A stretch of 64,000 nt of DNA from CAXBNB01 sp040151475 (GTDB lineage Bacteria > Bacteroidota > Bacteroidia > Cytophagales > Cyclobacteriaceae): contig NZ_JBDKWG010000147.1 of assembly GCF_040151475.1 (NCBI RefSeq), positions 62,001 to 126,000 on the forward strand, given 5' to 3'. Position 1 is the first letter of the stretch. Each line of letters begins with the position of its first letter. The translations under genes and the position numbers were made by a program. Below are positions 18,779 through 28,800 of the stretch, in pieces. The notes under the pieces were generated by a model. It did not search any database, was not told the DNA's origin, and was given only the letters and a program-made list of their open reading frames with translations.

Positions 18779-19237
18779 TTGACAAGAAAAGAAGCCAAAT
18801 TGAAACTCGCCAATTACTGCGCCTATCAGGAAAGATCTCAAAAAGAAGTCAGAAATAAACTATATGAAACAGGACTATGTAAGGATGAAATAGAAGAGAT
18901 AATATCCGAACTGATTTCAGAAAATTTTCTTAACGAAGAGAGGTTTGCCAAGGCTTTTATTGGAGGAAAATTTCGTATTAAGAAATGGGGGAAAAATAAA
19001 ATACTGATGGCAATCAGGCAATATGACATTTCAGACTATTGTATAAAAAAAGGGCTTCAGGAAATCGATTCAGATGATTACATTAATACTTTGGAACAAA
19101 TAATTACAGCCAAAAATGACAACTTGACTGAAAACAATGTTTTCGTAAAGAGAAATAAACTGGCAAAATATGCCATGTCCAAAGGATATGAAGCTGAATT
19201 GGTTTGGGACTTTTTGAAACAGCATATTGACAAGTAA
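18779..19237 (+). CDS. recX: RecX-family regulator of RecA
   Basis: RecX binds the RecA filament and limits its activity during recombination and SOS induction. The 152-residue product has the RecX three-helix repeats: YCAYQERSQKEVRNKLYETG near residue 12, ISELISENFLNEERFAKAFIGGKFRIKKWGKNKI in the middle, and YAMSKGYEAELVWDFL at the C-terminus. The frame has a stop just upstream (18773) and no ATG before residue 80, so the TTG at 18779 is the probable start. It is divergent from the propeller/AraC gene. Confidence 0.85.
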   Translation: MTRKEAKLKLANYCAYQERSQKEVRNKLYETGLCKDEIEEIISELISENFLNEERFAKAFIGGKFRIKKWGKNKILMAIRQYDISDYCIKKGLQEIDSDDYINTLEQIITAKNDNLTENNVFVKRNKLAKYAMSKGYEAELVWDFLKQHIDK

Positions 19238-19324
19238 TGTCGCAAGGCTTTCAATTGGAAAATATTCTATTGGATTAATTTGAATGAAGCCCGTTAAATT
19301 ATGAGATCGTTATAACTACAGTCT

Positions 19325-19780
19325 ATGAGACTCATTATTTTATCTGTCCTTATTTTATTGTTTTACGAGGAAGCCCTTCTCGGACAAATTACTAATTTAA
19401 ATCTGGATAAGTCCAATAAAGCGATTCAGGGATACGATCCTGTATCCTATTTTACAGAAAACAAGGCAATCAAAGGAAGCAGGGAATTTGCCTTAAGTCA
19501 TCAGGGTGTAGTTTATTGGTTCAAAAATCTTAAAAACAAAAATGAATTTCAAAAAGACCCTTCCAAATTCCAGATAGCTTACGGAGGATGGTGTGCCTAT
19601 GCCATGGGAGAGTCGGGTAATAAAGTAAAAATTGACCCGGAGACGTTCAAGCTTGTAGATGGTAAACTGTTACTTTTCTACAACTTTTATTTCACCAATA
19701 CCCTGACCAAATGGAATGAAGATGAAAGCAACTTAAAAGTAAAAGCAGATGAAAATTGGAAAAAAACAATTGATTTTTAA
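19325..19780 (+). CDS. Exported YHS-domain protein
   Basis: The 151-residue product has a signal peptide (LIILSVLILLFYEEALLGQ). A YHS-type domain follows: AIQGYDPVSYFTENKAIKGSREF, then VYWFKNLKNKNEFQKDPSKFQIAYGGWCAYAM with a conserved GGWCAYAMG. Members of this exported group are thought to bind metal or a small ligand, but none of the Bacteroidota forms is well characterised. It stands alone between recX and the DinB gene. Confidence 0.8.
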   Translation: MRLIILSVLILLFYEEALLGQITNLNLDKSNKAIQGYDPVSYFTENKAIKGSREFALSHQGVVYWFKNLKNKNEFQKDPSKFQIAYGGWCAYAMGESGNKVKIDPETFKLVDGKLLLFYNFYFTNTLTKWNEDESNLKVKADENWKKTIDF

Positions 19781-19960
19781 TGGCTGCTTTGAACTAATTT
19801 CCTTGCTGCTATTGTTAATCAAATCGTTATTGGAAATGAATTTAGAAGCAGAACGAAATAAAAATTTGATTCGTGAATACAAAATATATGATGTGTCCGC
19901 TTAAATTTGTTAAAACCCAAATGAAGAATTCAATTAATCGCTTCATTTAAAATACAAAAC

Positions 19961-20473
19961 ATGGAAATAAAATCTGCTGTAGGTAGTTTGTTTGTTCAAC
20001 TCCGTTTTGTATTAGAAAACTTAACCGAAAAACAATTCAAAACTCCTTCTGTTTCCCTCAGTGGTGCCACTGTAGGCCAACATATAAGGCATTCATTGGA
20101 ATTTTTCACCTGCCTGACAAACAGTATTGAATCTGGAATTGTGAATTATGACAAACGTGAAAGAAATCAGGAAATAGAGGAAAATACAGAACTGGCTTTA
20201 GAGTTGTTAAACCATTTGGCTGTGGAGGTCAATAGATACTCTGGCAAAGGTGATTTAACTCTGGAACTCTCCTATAGTCATATAAACGATGATAGTTTGA
20301 AGGTAAAATCAAACTTTGACAGGGAATTGGTCTATAACATCGAACATGCCATACACCACCTGGCACTCATCAAAATCGGGCTGACAGAAGTTGCACCGGA
20401 AATAGAATTGCCTAAAGGATTTGGAATAGCCAACTCTACTATCAGGTATAAAAACCAACAGGAAAAGGTATAA
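19961..20473 (+). CDS. DinB-superfamily four-helix protein
   Basis: The 170-residue product looks like the DinB/YfiT four-helix bundle, with three histidines placed to bind a metal: HIRHSLEFF near residue 46 and EHAIHHLALIKIGL near residue 130. Relatives include bacillithiol S-transferases and other thiol transferases, so a thiol- or metal-dependent transferase role is possible. The next gene starts 7 bases downstream on the same strand, so it forms an operon with the ATP-grasp and LysE-type genes. Confidence 0.8.
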   Translation: MEIKSAVGSLFVQLRFVLENLTEKQFKTPSVSLSGATVGQHIRHSLEFFTCLTNSIESGIVNYDKRERNQEIEENTELALELLNHLAVEVNRYSGKGDLTLELSYSHINDDSLKVKSNFDRELVYNIEHAIHHLALIKIGLTEVAPEIELPKGFGIANSTIRYKNQQEKV

Positions 20474-20480
20474 GCAAACC

Positions 20481-21605
20481 ATGAGCATTTTAGTAAGCAT
20501 ACCAAATCAGTTGGAGGAGCAGAAGGAAGCTCAGCATAAAAAATCATACTTATACGAAAAGTTGAGTACAAGCATTTTTTGGACAAAACTTACCAATTGG
20601 GAATTCTGGCCATTTGCTTTATTTTATTTTCCTGTGATGTTTTATTGGACATGGCTGGTGATAAAAACCCGTTCTTTTTTCTTTTTCACTGCTTCTAATC
20701 CGGGTATTGAGTTTGGAGGTATGCTGGGAGAATCAAAAGAAAAAATATACAATAGCATCAATTCTAAATTTATCCCAAAAACTTATAAGGTAACTCCTGA
20801 CATGGATCAAAAAACATTCAGAGAAAAGTTACAAAAAGAGAACATTTCATTTCCGTTTATTTTGAAACCGGATGTAGGAGAAAGAGGATGGATGGTTGAA
20901 CTGATCAAAAATAAAACCGATCTGGACAGGTATCTCAATAAAATACAAGTAGATTTTCTTGTTCAGGAATATGTGCATTTTCCGGTTGAGCTGGGCATAT
21001 TCTACTACCGATTCCCAAATCGGGAAAATGGTACAGTTAGCTCCATAGTAATGAAAGAAATGTTAAATGTAACAGGCGATGGAAATTCTACAGTTCGGGA
21101 ATTGGTACTACAGGATGTACGAGCAAAAATGCATTTGCATACTTTAGAGGCTTCTAATTTAGATATTCTCGAATATATACCATTGTACAATGAAGAGGTA
21201 GAATTAGTGTCCATTGGGAATCATTGCAGAGGAACTACATTTCTAAATGGCAATCACCTGATCAACAGCAAACTAATATCGGTAATAGACAAAATCAGTA
21301 AAGGAATTGACGGGTTTTATTTTGGAAGATTTGATTTGCGCTGTGCATCAATTGAGGATTTATATGAGGGGAAAAATTTCAAAATAGTAGAGTTAAATGG
21401 GGCAGGATCAGAACCCGCTCATATTTACCATCCTGGATTTCCTCTTTCTCAGGCATACACCGATATCATTCACCATTTGAAGGTTTTGGCAGAAATAAGT
21501 ATGTTGAATCATAAAAAAGGGCATCCTTACATGTCATTCTCCAATGGCATGAAAGAAGTGTTTAAAATCCGAGCCTACAACAAGCAAAAAGACCAATCTG
21601 CATAA
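20481..21605 (+). CDS. ATP-grasp ligase-like protein with an N-terminal hydrophobic segment
   Basis: About residues 85-345 form an ATP-grasp domain related to D-alanine-D-alanine ligase. It has the nucleotide-binding strand FPFILKPDVGERGWMVELIKN, the hinge VDFLVQEYV, and the metal/nucleotide site GRFDLRCASIEDLYEGKNFKIVELNGAGSEP near the end (FDLR, ELNG). Before the domain, residues about 38-65 are strongly hydrophobic and aromatic (FWPFALFYFPVMFYWTWLVI). This is unusual for the fold and suggests membrane association. The enzyme should join a carboxylate to an amine using ATP; the substrates are unknown. It overlaps the LysE-type gene by one base (TAATG). Confidence 0.8.
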   Translation: MSILVSIPNQLEEQKEAQHKKSYLYEKLSTSIFWTKLTNWEFWPFALFYFPVMFYWTWLVIKTRSFFFFTASNPGIEFGGMLGESKEKIYNSINSKFIPKTYKVTPDMDQKTFREKLQKENISFPFILKPDVGERGWMVELIKNKTDLDRYLNKIQVDFLVQEYVHFPVELGIFYYRFPNRENGTVSSIVMKEMLNVTGDGNSTVRELVLQDVRAKMHLHTLEASNLDILEYIPLYNEEVELVSIGNHCRGTTFLNGNHLINSKLISVIDKISKGIDGFYFGRFDLRCASIEDLYEGKNFKIVELNGAGSEPAHIYHPGFPLSQAYTDIIHHLKVLAEISMLNHKKGHPYMSFSNGMKEVFKIRAYNKQKDQSA

Positions 21606-22204
21606 TGCTGCTTCTCCCTTTTTTCATTGGTCTCTTATTTAGCTTTCTGGGATCTATACCTCCAGGCACTATCAACATCACAACGGTACAATATGCCGTT
21701 TCCAACAAAAAACAAGCAGCACTATCATTCGCCATGGCAGCAGCTCTTACAGAATTTTTGTATGCCGGAATAGCTGTCAGGTTTCAGATGTTTCTCTCAG
21801 AAAGCAGTCCTATTTCAGAAAATTTTCAACTGGTTTCGGGAATTGTATTAATTGCACTTGGCATTATCAACCTGACCCGACAAAAACTTCCCGGCACCAA
21901 ACCAGAGATAGGCGAAAAAAGAAATGCTTTCAAAAAAGGTATTTTAATCAGCCTGGCTAATCCCATGGCTATTCCATTTTGGCTGGCAATGACCGCCTAC
22001 CTGCAAAGTATAGGTTGGCTTTACCTGTCCAACAACAGCTATTTTATCTACCTTGCCGGGATCTCGTCAGGAACATTCCTTTTGTTGATCTTCCTCGTAC
22101 AACTTGGCTCCAGATTCTCTTTTATTAGAACAAATAAATTTATTCTCTATCGAATTCCCGGAATCACATTTATGTGCATGGGCATCTATACCTTTTTTCA
22201 ATAA
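21605..22204 (+). CDS. LysE/RhtB-family exporter
   Basis: The 199-residue inner membrane protein has about six hydrophobic segments. The family-typical opening is FFIGLLFSFLGSIPPGTINI, and the central helix is LISLANPMAIPFWLAM. Members export amino acids or derivatives. Its start overlaps the ATP-grasp stop (TAATG), so the two are translationally coupled; it may export the product of the ligase or of the DinB/ligase pair. The export substrate is not known. Confidence 0.85.
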   Translation: MLLLPFFIGLLFSFLGSIPPGTINITTVQYAVSNKKQAALSFAMAAALTEFLYAGIAVRFQMFLSESSPISENFQLVSGIVLIALGIINLTRQKLPGTKPEIGEKRNAFKKGILISLANPMAIPFWLAMTAYLQSIGWLYLSNNSYFIYLAGISSGTFLLLIFLVQLGSRFSFIRTNKFILYRIPGITFMCMGIYTFFQ

Positions 22205-22211
22205 CCATCCC

Positions 22212-22802
22212 TTAGCTTATCCAGATTACTTTGTCTTCGATGGGCTTTCTCCTTCCTTCAGGCCATTTGGTTTTAGGAATTCCCATATAAAAAAATCCTA
22301 ACAATTTATCCCTTTCATCTAAATTAAAAAACGATTTTGCTTCTTCCAAATAGGTAATACCTCCGGATCCCCAATAACAACCTACACCATACGCTGTTGC
22401 TGTCAGGTACATGTTTTGAACTGCACATGCCACTGCAGACACCTCTTCTATCTCAGGAATTTTTTCATTGTCACACCTTTTCATTCCTATCGAAATGATA
22501 TGAGATGCAAGAAGTGGTTTACTGGCTAATTTTAAAAACTTAGACTCATCATATTTCCCATTAGCTTGTGAAGTCTGCTTGTACAAGCCTGACTGAAATT
22601 CAGCCAGTTTTCTCAACCCCTCTCCACTAAATACGGTAAACCTCCAGGGCTCTGTCATGCCATGGGTAGGTGCCCAATTGGCATTTGTTAAAATATTTTT
22701 GATGATTTGATTGTCAATAATTTCACCCGAATACATGTTGGGATAAACAGACCTTCTTTTGCTTATAAGTCTGTTTACCTCTCCAATATCAAAATTCTTC
22801 AT
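22212..22802 (-). CDS. Nitroreductase-family FMN oxidoreductase
   Basis: The 196-residue product has the family elements SKRRSVYPNMYSGEIIDNQIIKNILTNANWAPTHGMTEPWRFTVF at residues about 14-58 (key parts RRS and WAPTHGMTEPWRF). It also has AVACAVQNMYLTATAYGVGCYWGSGG near 125 and the closing FFYMGIPKTKWPEGRRKP. These bind FMN and reduce quinones, nitro compounds or related acceptors with NAD(P)H. It resembles the YdjA-like subgroup. It converges on the LysE-type gene with 7 bases between the stops. Confidence 0.88.
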   Translation of the reverse strand: MKNFDIGEVNRLISKRRSVYPNMYSGEIIDNQIIKNILTNANWAPTHGMTEPWRFTVFSGEGLRKLAEFQSGLYKQTSQANGKYDESKFLKLASKPLLASHIISIGMKRCDNEKIPEIEEVSAVACAVQNMYLTATAYGVGCYWGSGGITYLEEAKSFFNLDERDKLLGFFYMGIPKTKWPEGRRKPIEDKVIWIS

Positions 22803-22821
22803 CTCTATTGATTTAAAATGT

Positions 22822-22864
22822 AAAAGACTGCTTTATGATACAATCCTCACAAAACAGTCTTTTT
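22822..22864 (-). terminator. Hairpin downstream of the giant secreted-protein gene
   Basis: On the minus strand AAAAGACTG and CAGTCTTTT pair perfectly over 9 bp, with a 24-base loop, starting 14 bases after the stop at 22879. A short T-run follows. It probably ends the 18.5-kb transcript before the nitroreductase gene. Confidence 0.55.
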
Positions 22865-22878
22865 AAACGAACGTAAAA

Positions 22879-25800
22879 TTACCGGGAAATGACGAACTTA
22901 GATGTACTAATTATGAGATTGTCATCATTGGTATCAATAAAATTCAAAATGTACAATCCATTTCGAATTCCTGAAATATCCAATTCCGTTTTTTGTTGGA
23001 ATCCATTGACTATTTCCTGATCCAAAAGTACATTTCCGAATAAATCTACTACTCTGGCATACACACCAGTCACTGTTAATTTGTCGTAATTGACCGTCAA
23101 TTTATTTTTAGCAGGATTGGGATAAACATTTAATTCTCCAAAATACTCTTTGTGGATACTCAATATTTCGTTGAGTCCTACATGAATTACTCCCTCTGGA
23201 GTTGCTGTGGCCAGTACCGAGAAGGCATTAGCCTCTCTGAGGTCTCCGCTCACCACAAACTCTGTGAATGAATTCTCGTCCATTGGTATGCCCGGAAACT
23301 CTATACTAAACCTGTATGTACCGGGTATTAGCTCCTCAAACACAAACTCTCCTTCATCATTTGTTTCTACATAAGCATACAGGTCAAATATTTCATCCGC
23401 ATCTCCACGTCCCGAACCTCTCCGTCTTTTCAAAGCGCAACCTTTTCCTGCTAACCTTCTTCTACCCAATGTCCTGCCATCATCTAACCCATCGTCTTCT
23501 TCAAATACACCTGAAAAAGTACCATCACCAAAATTGCCGGGATCGGGCACTGGTATGTTAGTAATATTGATATTCAATTTACCTTTTTTATCTCTCAGAG
23601 AAAGTGTATCAGCAGTCAACCACTCATACTCACTCACATAATATGTCTGAATATATTTAGTAGGATCTGACCTTACACCAATGATATAATCTCCCAATGG
23701 TACATCCCGGATAATATATCCGTCCAAACCTACCTGAAATGTTGGTTGACCTGTAGCCGGATTGATCAAAGAATCATACCTGGTATTCAAATCTCTGATC
23801 ACCATCATTCCTATGTCTCCTTCATTCACTTCAGTACCATTATTATCATATACCTTACCTTGCAAATCAACTGTCCCCACCACCAGGGTTTCATTACTCA
23901 CCAAAGTCAATCCGGGAACTTCTGGATTAGTAATCCGACACCTATATGTTCCCATATTGTCGAATCTTAAATTTTCCAAAACTACAGTAGAGCCTACCTC
24001 TTTCGGTTGAACAACAAAAGAAGCAGGACTTCCATAGAGCACATAAGCTTTTCTCTCCCATTCATAAATATTGTTCTCTCCTCCAATTTCCACACTGATC
24101 GGATAATCAACTCCTGCTTTTACTTTCACAGGGTCGACAGGAAATCCAAACGGGTTTTGTGTGCCTATAACAATCTTGCTTAAGTGATCCAGATTCCTTT
24201 CAAAGTCATCAAATTCCAATTTATTCCCGGATACATTGATGTTTTCGATCTTTTTCAAAGATGTCATATCAGGCAATCCTGTAATGGCATTACCGGAAAG
24301 GTCAACTGATTTGATTTGGGTAATATCTTTAATATCGGAAGGAAGGTCATTGATTACTCCCCGACCAGGTAAATTCAATCCGGTAATTCTATTTCCCGCA
24401 TCAACCACACCAGTCCAGTCTCCAACCCGTCTGTTGTCTCTTCTCCAACCTATGACAGTCCCGGTCCAGTTAGCACCACCCATAGCATCATATATAGCCA
24501 ATAGGGCCAAACTGTCTCTCTCCAATGATGATACCCGGAGTTGAGCAGGGTTAGTTTCCAATATGAGTCCGGCATAAGATGGATTGGTTACTTCCACATG
24601 ATAAATACCGTCATGTATTTTATAAATCAAGAATGGTAATGGCACAATTCCAAGATCGGGATCAACTCCCCCTGCTACTTCCACTCCGTCTTTGTACCAT
24701 TGGTATTGATTGCCTGTACCTCCAACCAATCTGTTCAACTCTATTGAAGAAGTGCTTTCAGCTATGATAACAGTATCTTCAAGCAGCAATCCCTGAGGAT
24801 TGAAACTGTAGGCATTATTGTTTCTAATGTCAGAAATGGCATCCAATGCTGCAAAATCAAGTTTATTCAAAGTAATATCGAGACTAGTCAGAGACCCTTC
24901 TATTGTCAGAGATGATAAATCTGCAACAGAAGTAAGTAGGTTACTACTTAAGTTTACAGTTGCCAAATCATCAAAACCGGATGAAATGTCGGGGAAACCA
25001 CCTGACAGATTATTGTTTGACAAATCCAAGGCCGTAATACTTCCGTCACTAAAAGTAACACCATACCAGTCTTTCACCTTACCCTGTAGCCATTGGCCTT
25101 TATTTGTCCAGTTTTCGCCATTGGTTGCATTATATACATTGACCAGCAATAATGAATCAGCTTTTAACTCAGTGGACACAGGTAATTTCACGGTTATGAC
25201 ATTGCTATTGGCAGAAGTATAATCAGGACCTACATTTGCCCGCACTCTGTAGTAGTATCTTGTATCATGATACAAGCCAGTAACTTTAGTAGATAATCCT
25301 GCTACACTCAGGCTTTCATAACCAGACACAAATGTATCGAACGACTTGCTGGTTGAAACATCGAGTAAGTAGCTTGTAGCTTCGGGATATTTATTCCAAT
25401 TGGCAGTGAAACTGAACGGCTCTACCTGGTTGGCAAATGTCGCTACCGGAGCTATAACAGAAAATAGTGCATTGCTCACATCAGACACCTTACCGTCACT
25501 AGTTTTTACTCTAATGCTGTATGTGTTAGATGCTTTAAATAAAGCCCTATCTACAAACCAGACAAAACTGCCGGACAAGCTGGTCACAGTGCCATCAGTC
25601 AATGGACTCCAAAACAACCCGCCATTTACGGAGTATTCAATAATAAGCGGGATATCTCCGGCTAATCCAGTAGTACTGAAGGCAATAGTAAAATTCCTGT
25701 TCTGATCTAATTTTTCTCCTCCATTAGGATTCAGTACTGTAATGGATTTCTGTTCGATAACCTCAAAAACCGCATCGACCTGATCCTGAAGTGTGTTGGT

Positions 25801-28800
25801 GGTATTTTGCACCCGGATCAGGTAATTGCTTCCAATAGGATAAGTAGCAGCGTCCACAAGCCAGGCAAAAGAACCCTTAAATGCAGCTACAGTATTGCTG
25901 GCTATATTATTCCAGACTGTTCCATCTGTTGACCATTCTATGTCAATCACTTCATTGGCATCCAAGCCAAAGGAATTGAATTTGATATTGAATGTGCTAT
26001 TTTGTTCAATTTGCTCTCCTCCGTTTGGAGATACCACATTTAAAGCAAGAGATACGGGAGCCATGACTTCAAAAGGCTGTTCACTCTCAGAGGAAGCTAC
26101 ACCATTGCTTGTTTGAACCCTGACTTTATAATTAACACCCACAGCAAATGTAGCAGCATCTACATACCAAACATATTCTCCTCCGAACTGATCGGCAGAA
26201 GCTGATATCAGGTTTAACCAATTATTTCCTCCATCTATAGAATAGTCGATGTTTATATTTTCACTTCCTGTAAGATTAGATTCGTTCCAGGTAATGGCTT
26301 GTGTACTGTTTTGTTCAATTTGCTCACCTCCCAGTAGAGAAGTCAATGTAAGTTCCGGTACAATCTCCTCAATTATTTCAAAGAGGTCATCACTTTCATC
26401 AATAGCAGACGAATCTGTATTTCTTATCCTGATCCTATACCGTTGATGTGGCAAAAAAACTACAGGATCAATAAACCAACTGAATTTACCATTGAACGAA
26501 ATTACAGTAGTTGTTGCCAGATTAGTCCAGTTAAAACCATCGGTAGAATATTCCAGAACGATTGTCTCATCATCTTCAAGCCCCAAAGTGTTGAACAATA
26601 TATCGATAGTAGCATTTTGCTGAAGCACTTCCCCTCCATTGGGTGACAGAATGTTAAAGGCAACCCGGTCTGGAGATATGATTTCAAAAAAGTCATCACT
26701 TTCATCAGACACTACATCATCGGCGGTGCGTACCCGTATCTTATTGCTAATTCCTAAATCGTAAATAGTTTCATCAACAAACCAATTGTATTGACCTTCT
26801 AGACTAGATACAGTACCCGTGGTAAGAAAATCCCAATCTGAAAAACCGCCATCAGCCGAAAACTCTATAATAAGGGTTTCTGAATCCGGGATTCCTTCCG
26901 TACTCCATTCTATTTTATAATTACTGTTAAGTGAAATCTGCTCATTTGTATTGGGAGATGATACAGTTATTTCAGAAACAACTTCAGGTTCAATTATTTC
27001 GAAAATTCCTCCTTCGGAAATAATTGACCCACTGGCATCATCTATTATTCTGATTCTATAATCAGCTCTCGCATTGTATATGAAATCATCTACTATCCAG
27101 ATATAATTACCACCAAAACCAGATACTGTATTGGTAGAAATAGCATTCCAGCCTACTCCATCATTCGAATATTCCAATCTCAATACATCGCTTCCTGCAA
27201 AACCTGTAGAAGAAAACCGAATATTATATGTCTCATTTTGCTCAATTTGCTCACCACCAACAGGAGCTATCATTGCCAATACCTGGGTAACAGGAGCAAC
27301 TACTGAAAATACCTCATTGTTCCTGTCGGAGACTGAAGAATCTACGGTTCTTACTCTTACCTGATAATCTGTATTGACACCAAATATGGTATTATCAACA
27401 AACCAGTTTAAAGAGCCATTGAAGCTATTGGCAGTTCCGGTAGCAAGTTCTTGCCAGGCATTACTGGTTGTATATTCTATAACCAAACTCTCCGATCCAA
27501 TAAAATTAGTGGTATTCCACTTAATCACCTGTGTACTATTTTGCTCAATTACCTCGCCTCCATTTGGAAATGTTACCAGAATAGATTTGACCACTTCAGG
27601 AACAATCTGGAAATTTTGGTCACTGTCATCCAAAGCTGTACTATTTGTATTTCTTACTCTTACTTTGTATTGAGTGCCAGTCGTGTAAGTCGCAGGGTTA
27701 ATAAACCACTGGTATTTTCCTCCAAAACCAGATACAGTTCCCTGAGCTATAAAAAACCAATCATTGCTCAAACCTCCATCTTTGGAGTACTCAATGATTA
27801 AAGTTTCTGATCCCTGAAAATTCTTTGAATCCCATAATATGCTGAATGTTGAATTTCGTTTGATCTTTTCACTGCCATTTGGGTCTAATAACGTAAGTAC
27901 CGGACGAGGTTCTATAATACTAAAAAATGTGTTACTTGTATCTTCAACAGTACCATCCTGTGTTCTAATCCTTATTTTATAACTGTTGCCTGTAGCATAT
28001 TTGCTTTGATCAATAAACCAATTGTAGTTACCTTCAAATTGACCTACCAATCCACTGGCAATTCCTGTCCAGTTTGTGCCATCATTTATCGAATATTCTA
28101 ATACAAGAGATCGGGTACGAGAAATACCAGTTGTAACAAAAGAAATGCTGTGACTGCTTTTTTGCTCATAAATTTCACCTCCATTTGGCGATTCAATACT
28201 GATGGTAGCTACTTCCGGAACCGTAATTGCAAAATCAGGACTGGTTGAAATTAATGAATTATTTGAAGTACGTACCCGGATTCGATACTGGGAACCTGCT
28301 GCATAAATTTCATGATCAACAAACCAATTGATCTTTCCATTAAGAGCTGAAACCGTGCCTGTTTTAATTACCGACCATTCTACACCCCCATCATTGGAAT
28401 ATTCTACAAACAGATTTTCAGTACCAACAAAATTATGCGCCTGCCAGGTAATGGCAAAAGTGCTATTTTGCTCAATAGAAACAGTTCCCACATTTGGAGA
28501 TTGCAAACTTAGTGAAGGAGGAACAGGTGGTGCTACTGTAAAATCTGAACTGCTAGTAACTACAGAAGAGCCATCAGAAGTACGTATCCGTATTTTGTTT
28601 GTTGACCCCAGAGAAACATTAGTATTTACAAACCAATTGTATTTGCCAGCAAACATAGTAACCGGTCCGCTTGAAAGAACGATATAGTTAGCCCCTGCAT
28701 CCGATGAATATTCAACAATTAATGTCTCAGTACCTACAAAATTTTGTGCGCTCCAGTTGATGATGTAAGTACTATTCTGGAAAACAGTTATTCCTGTATT

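Noticed and set aside
19237..19247. ATGTCGCAAGG after recX, resembling one unit of the 11-bp repeats
   Set aside because: It is a single copy without the neighbouring repeats, so a chance match is likely.
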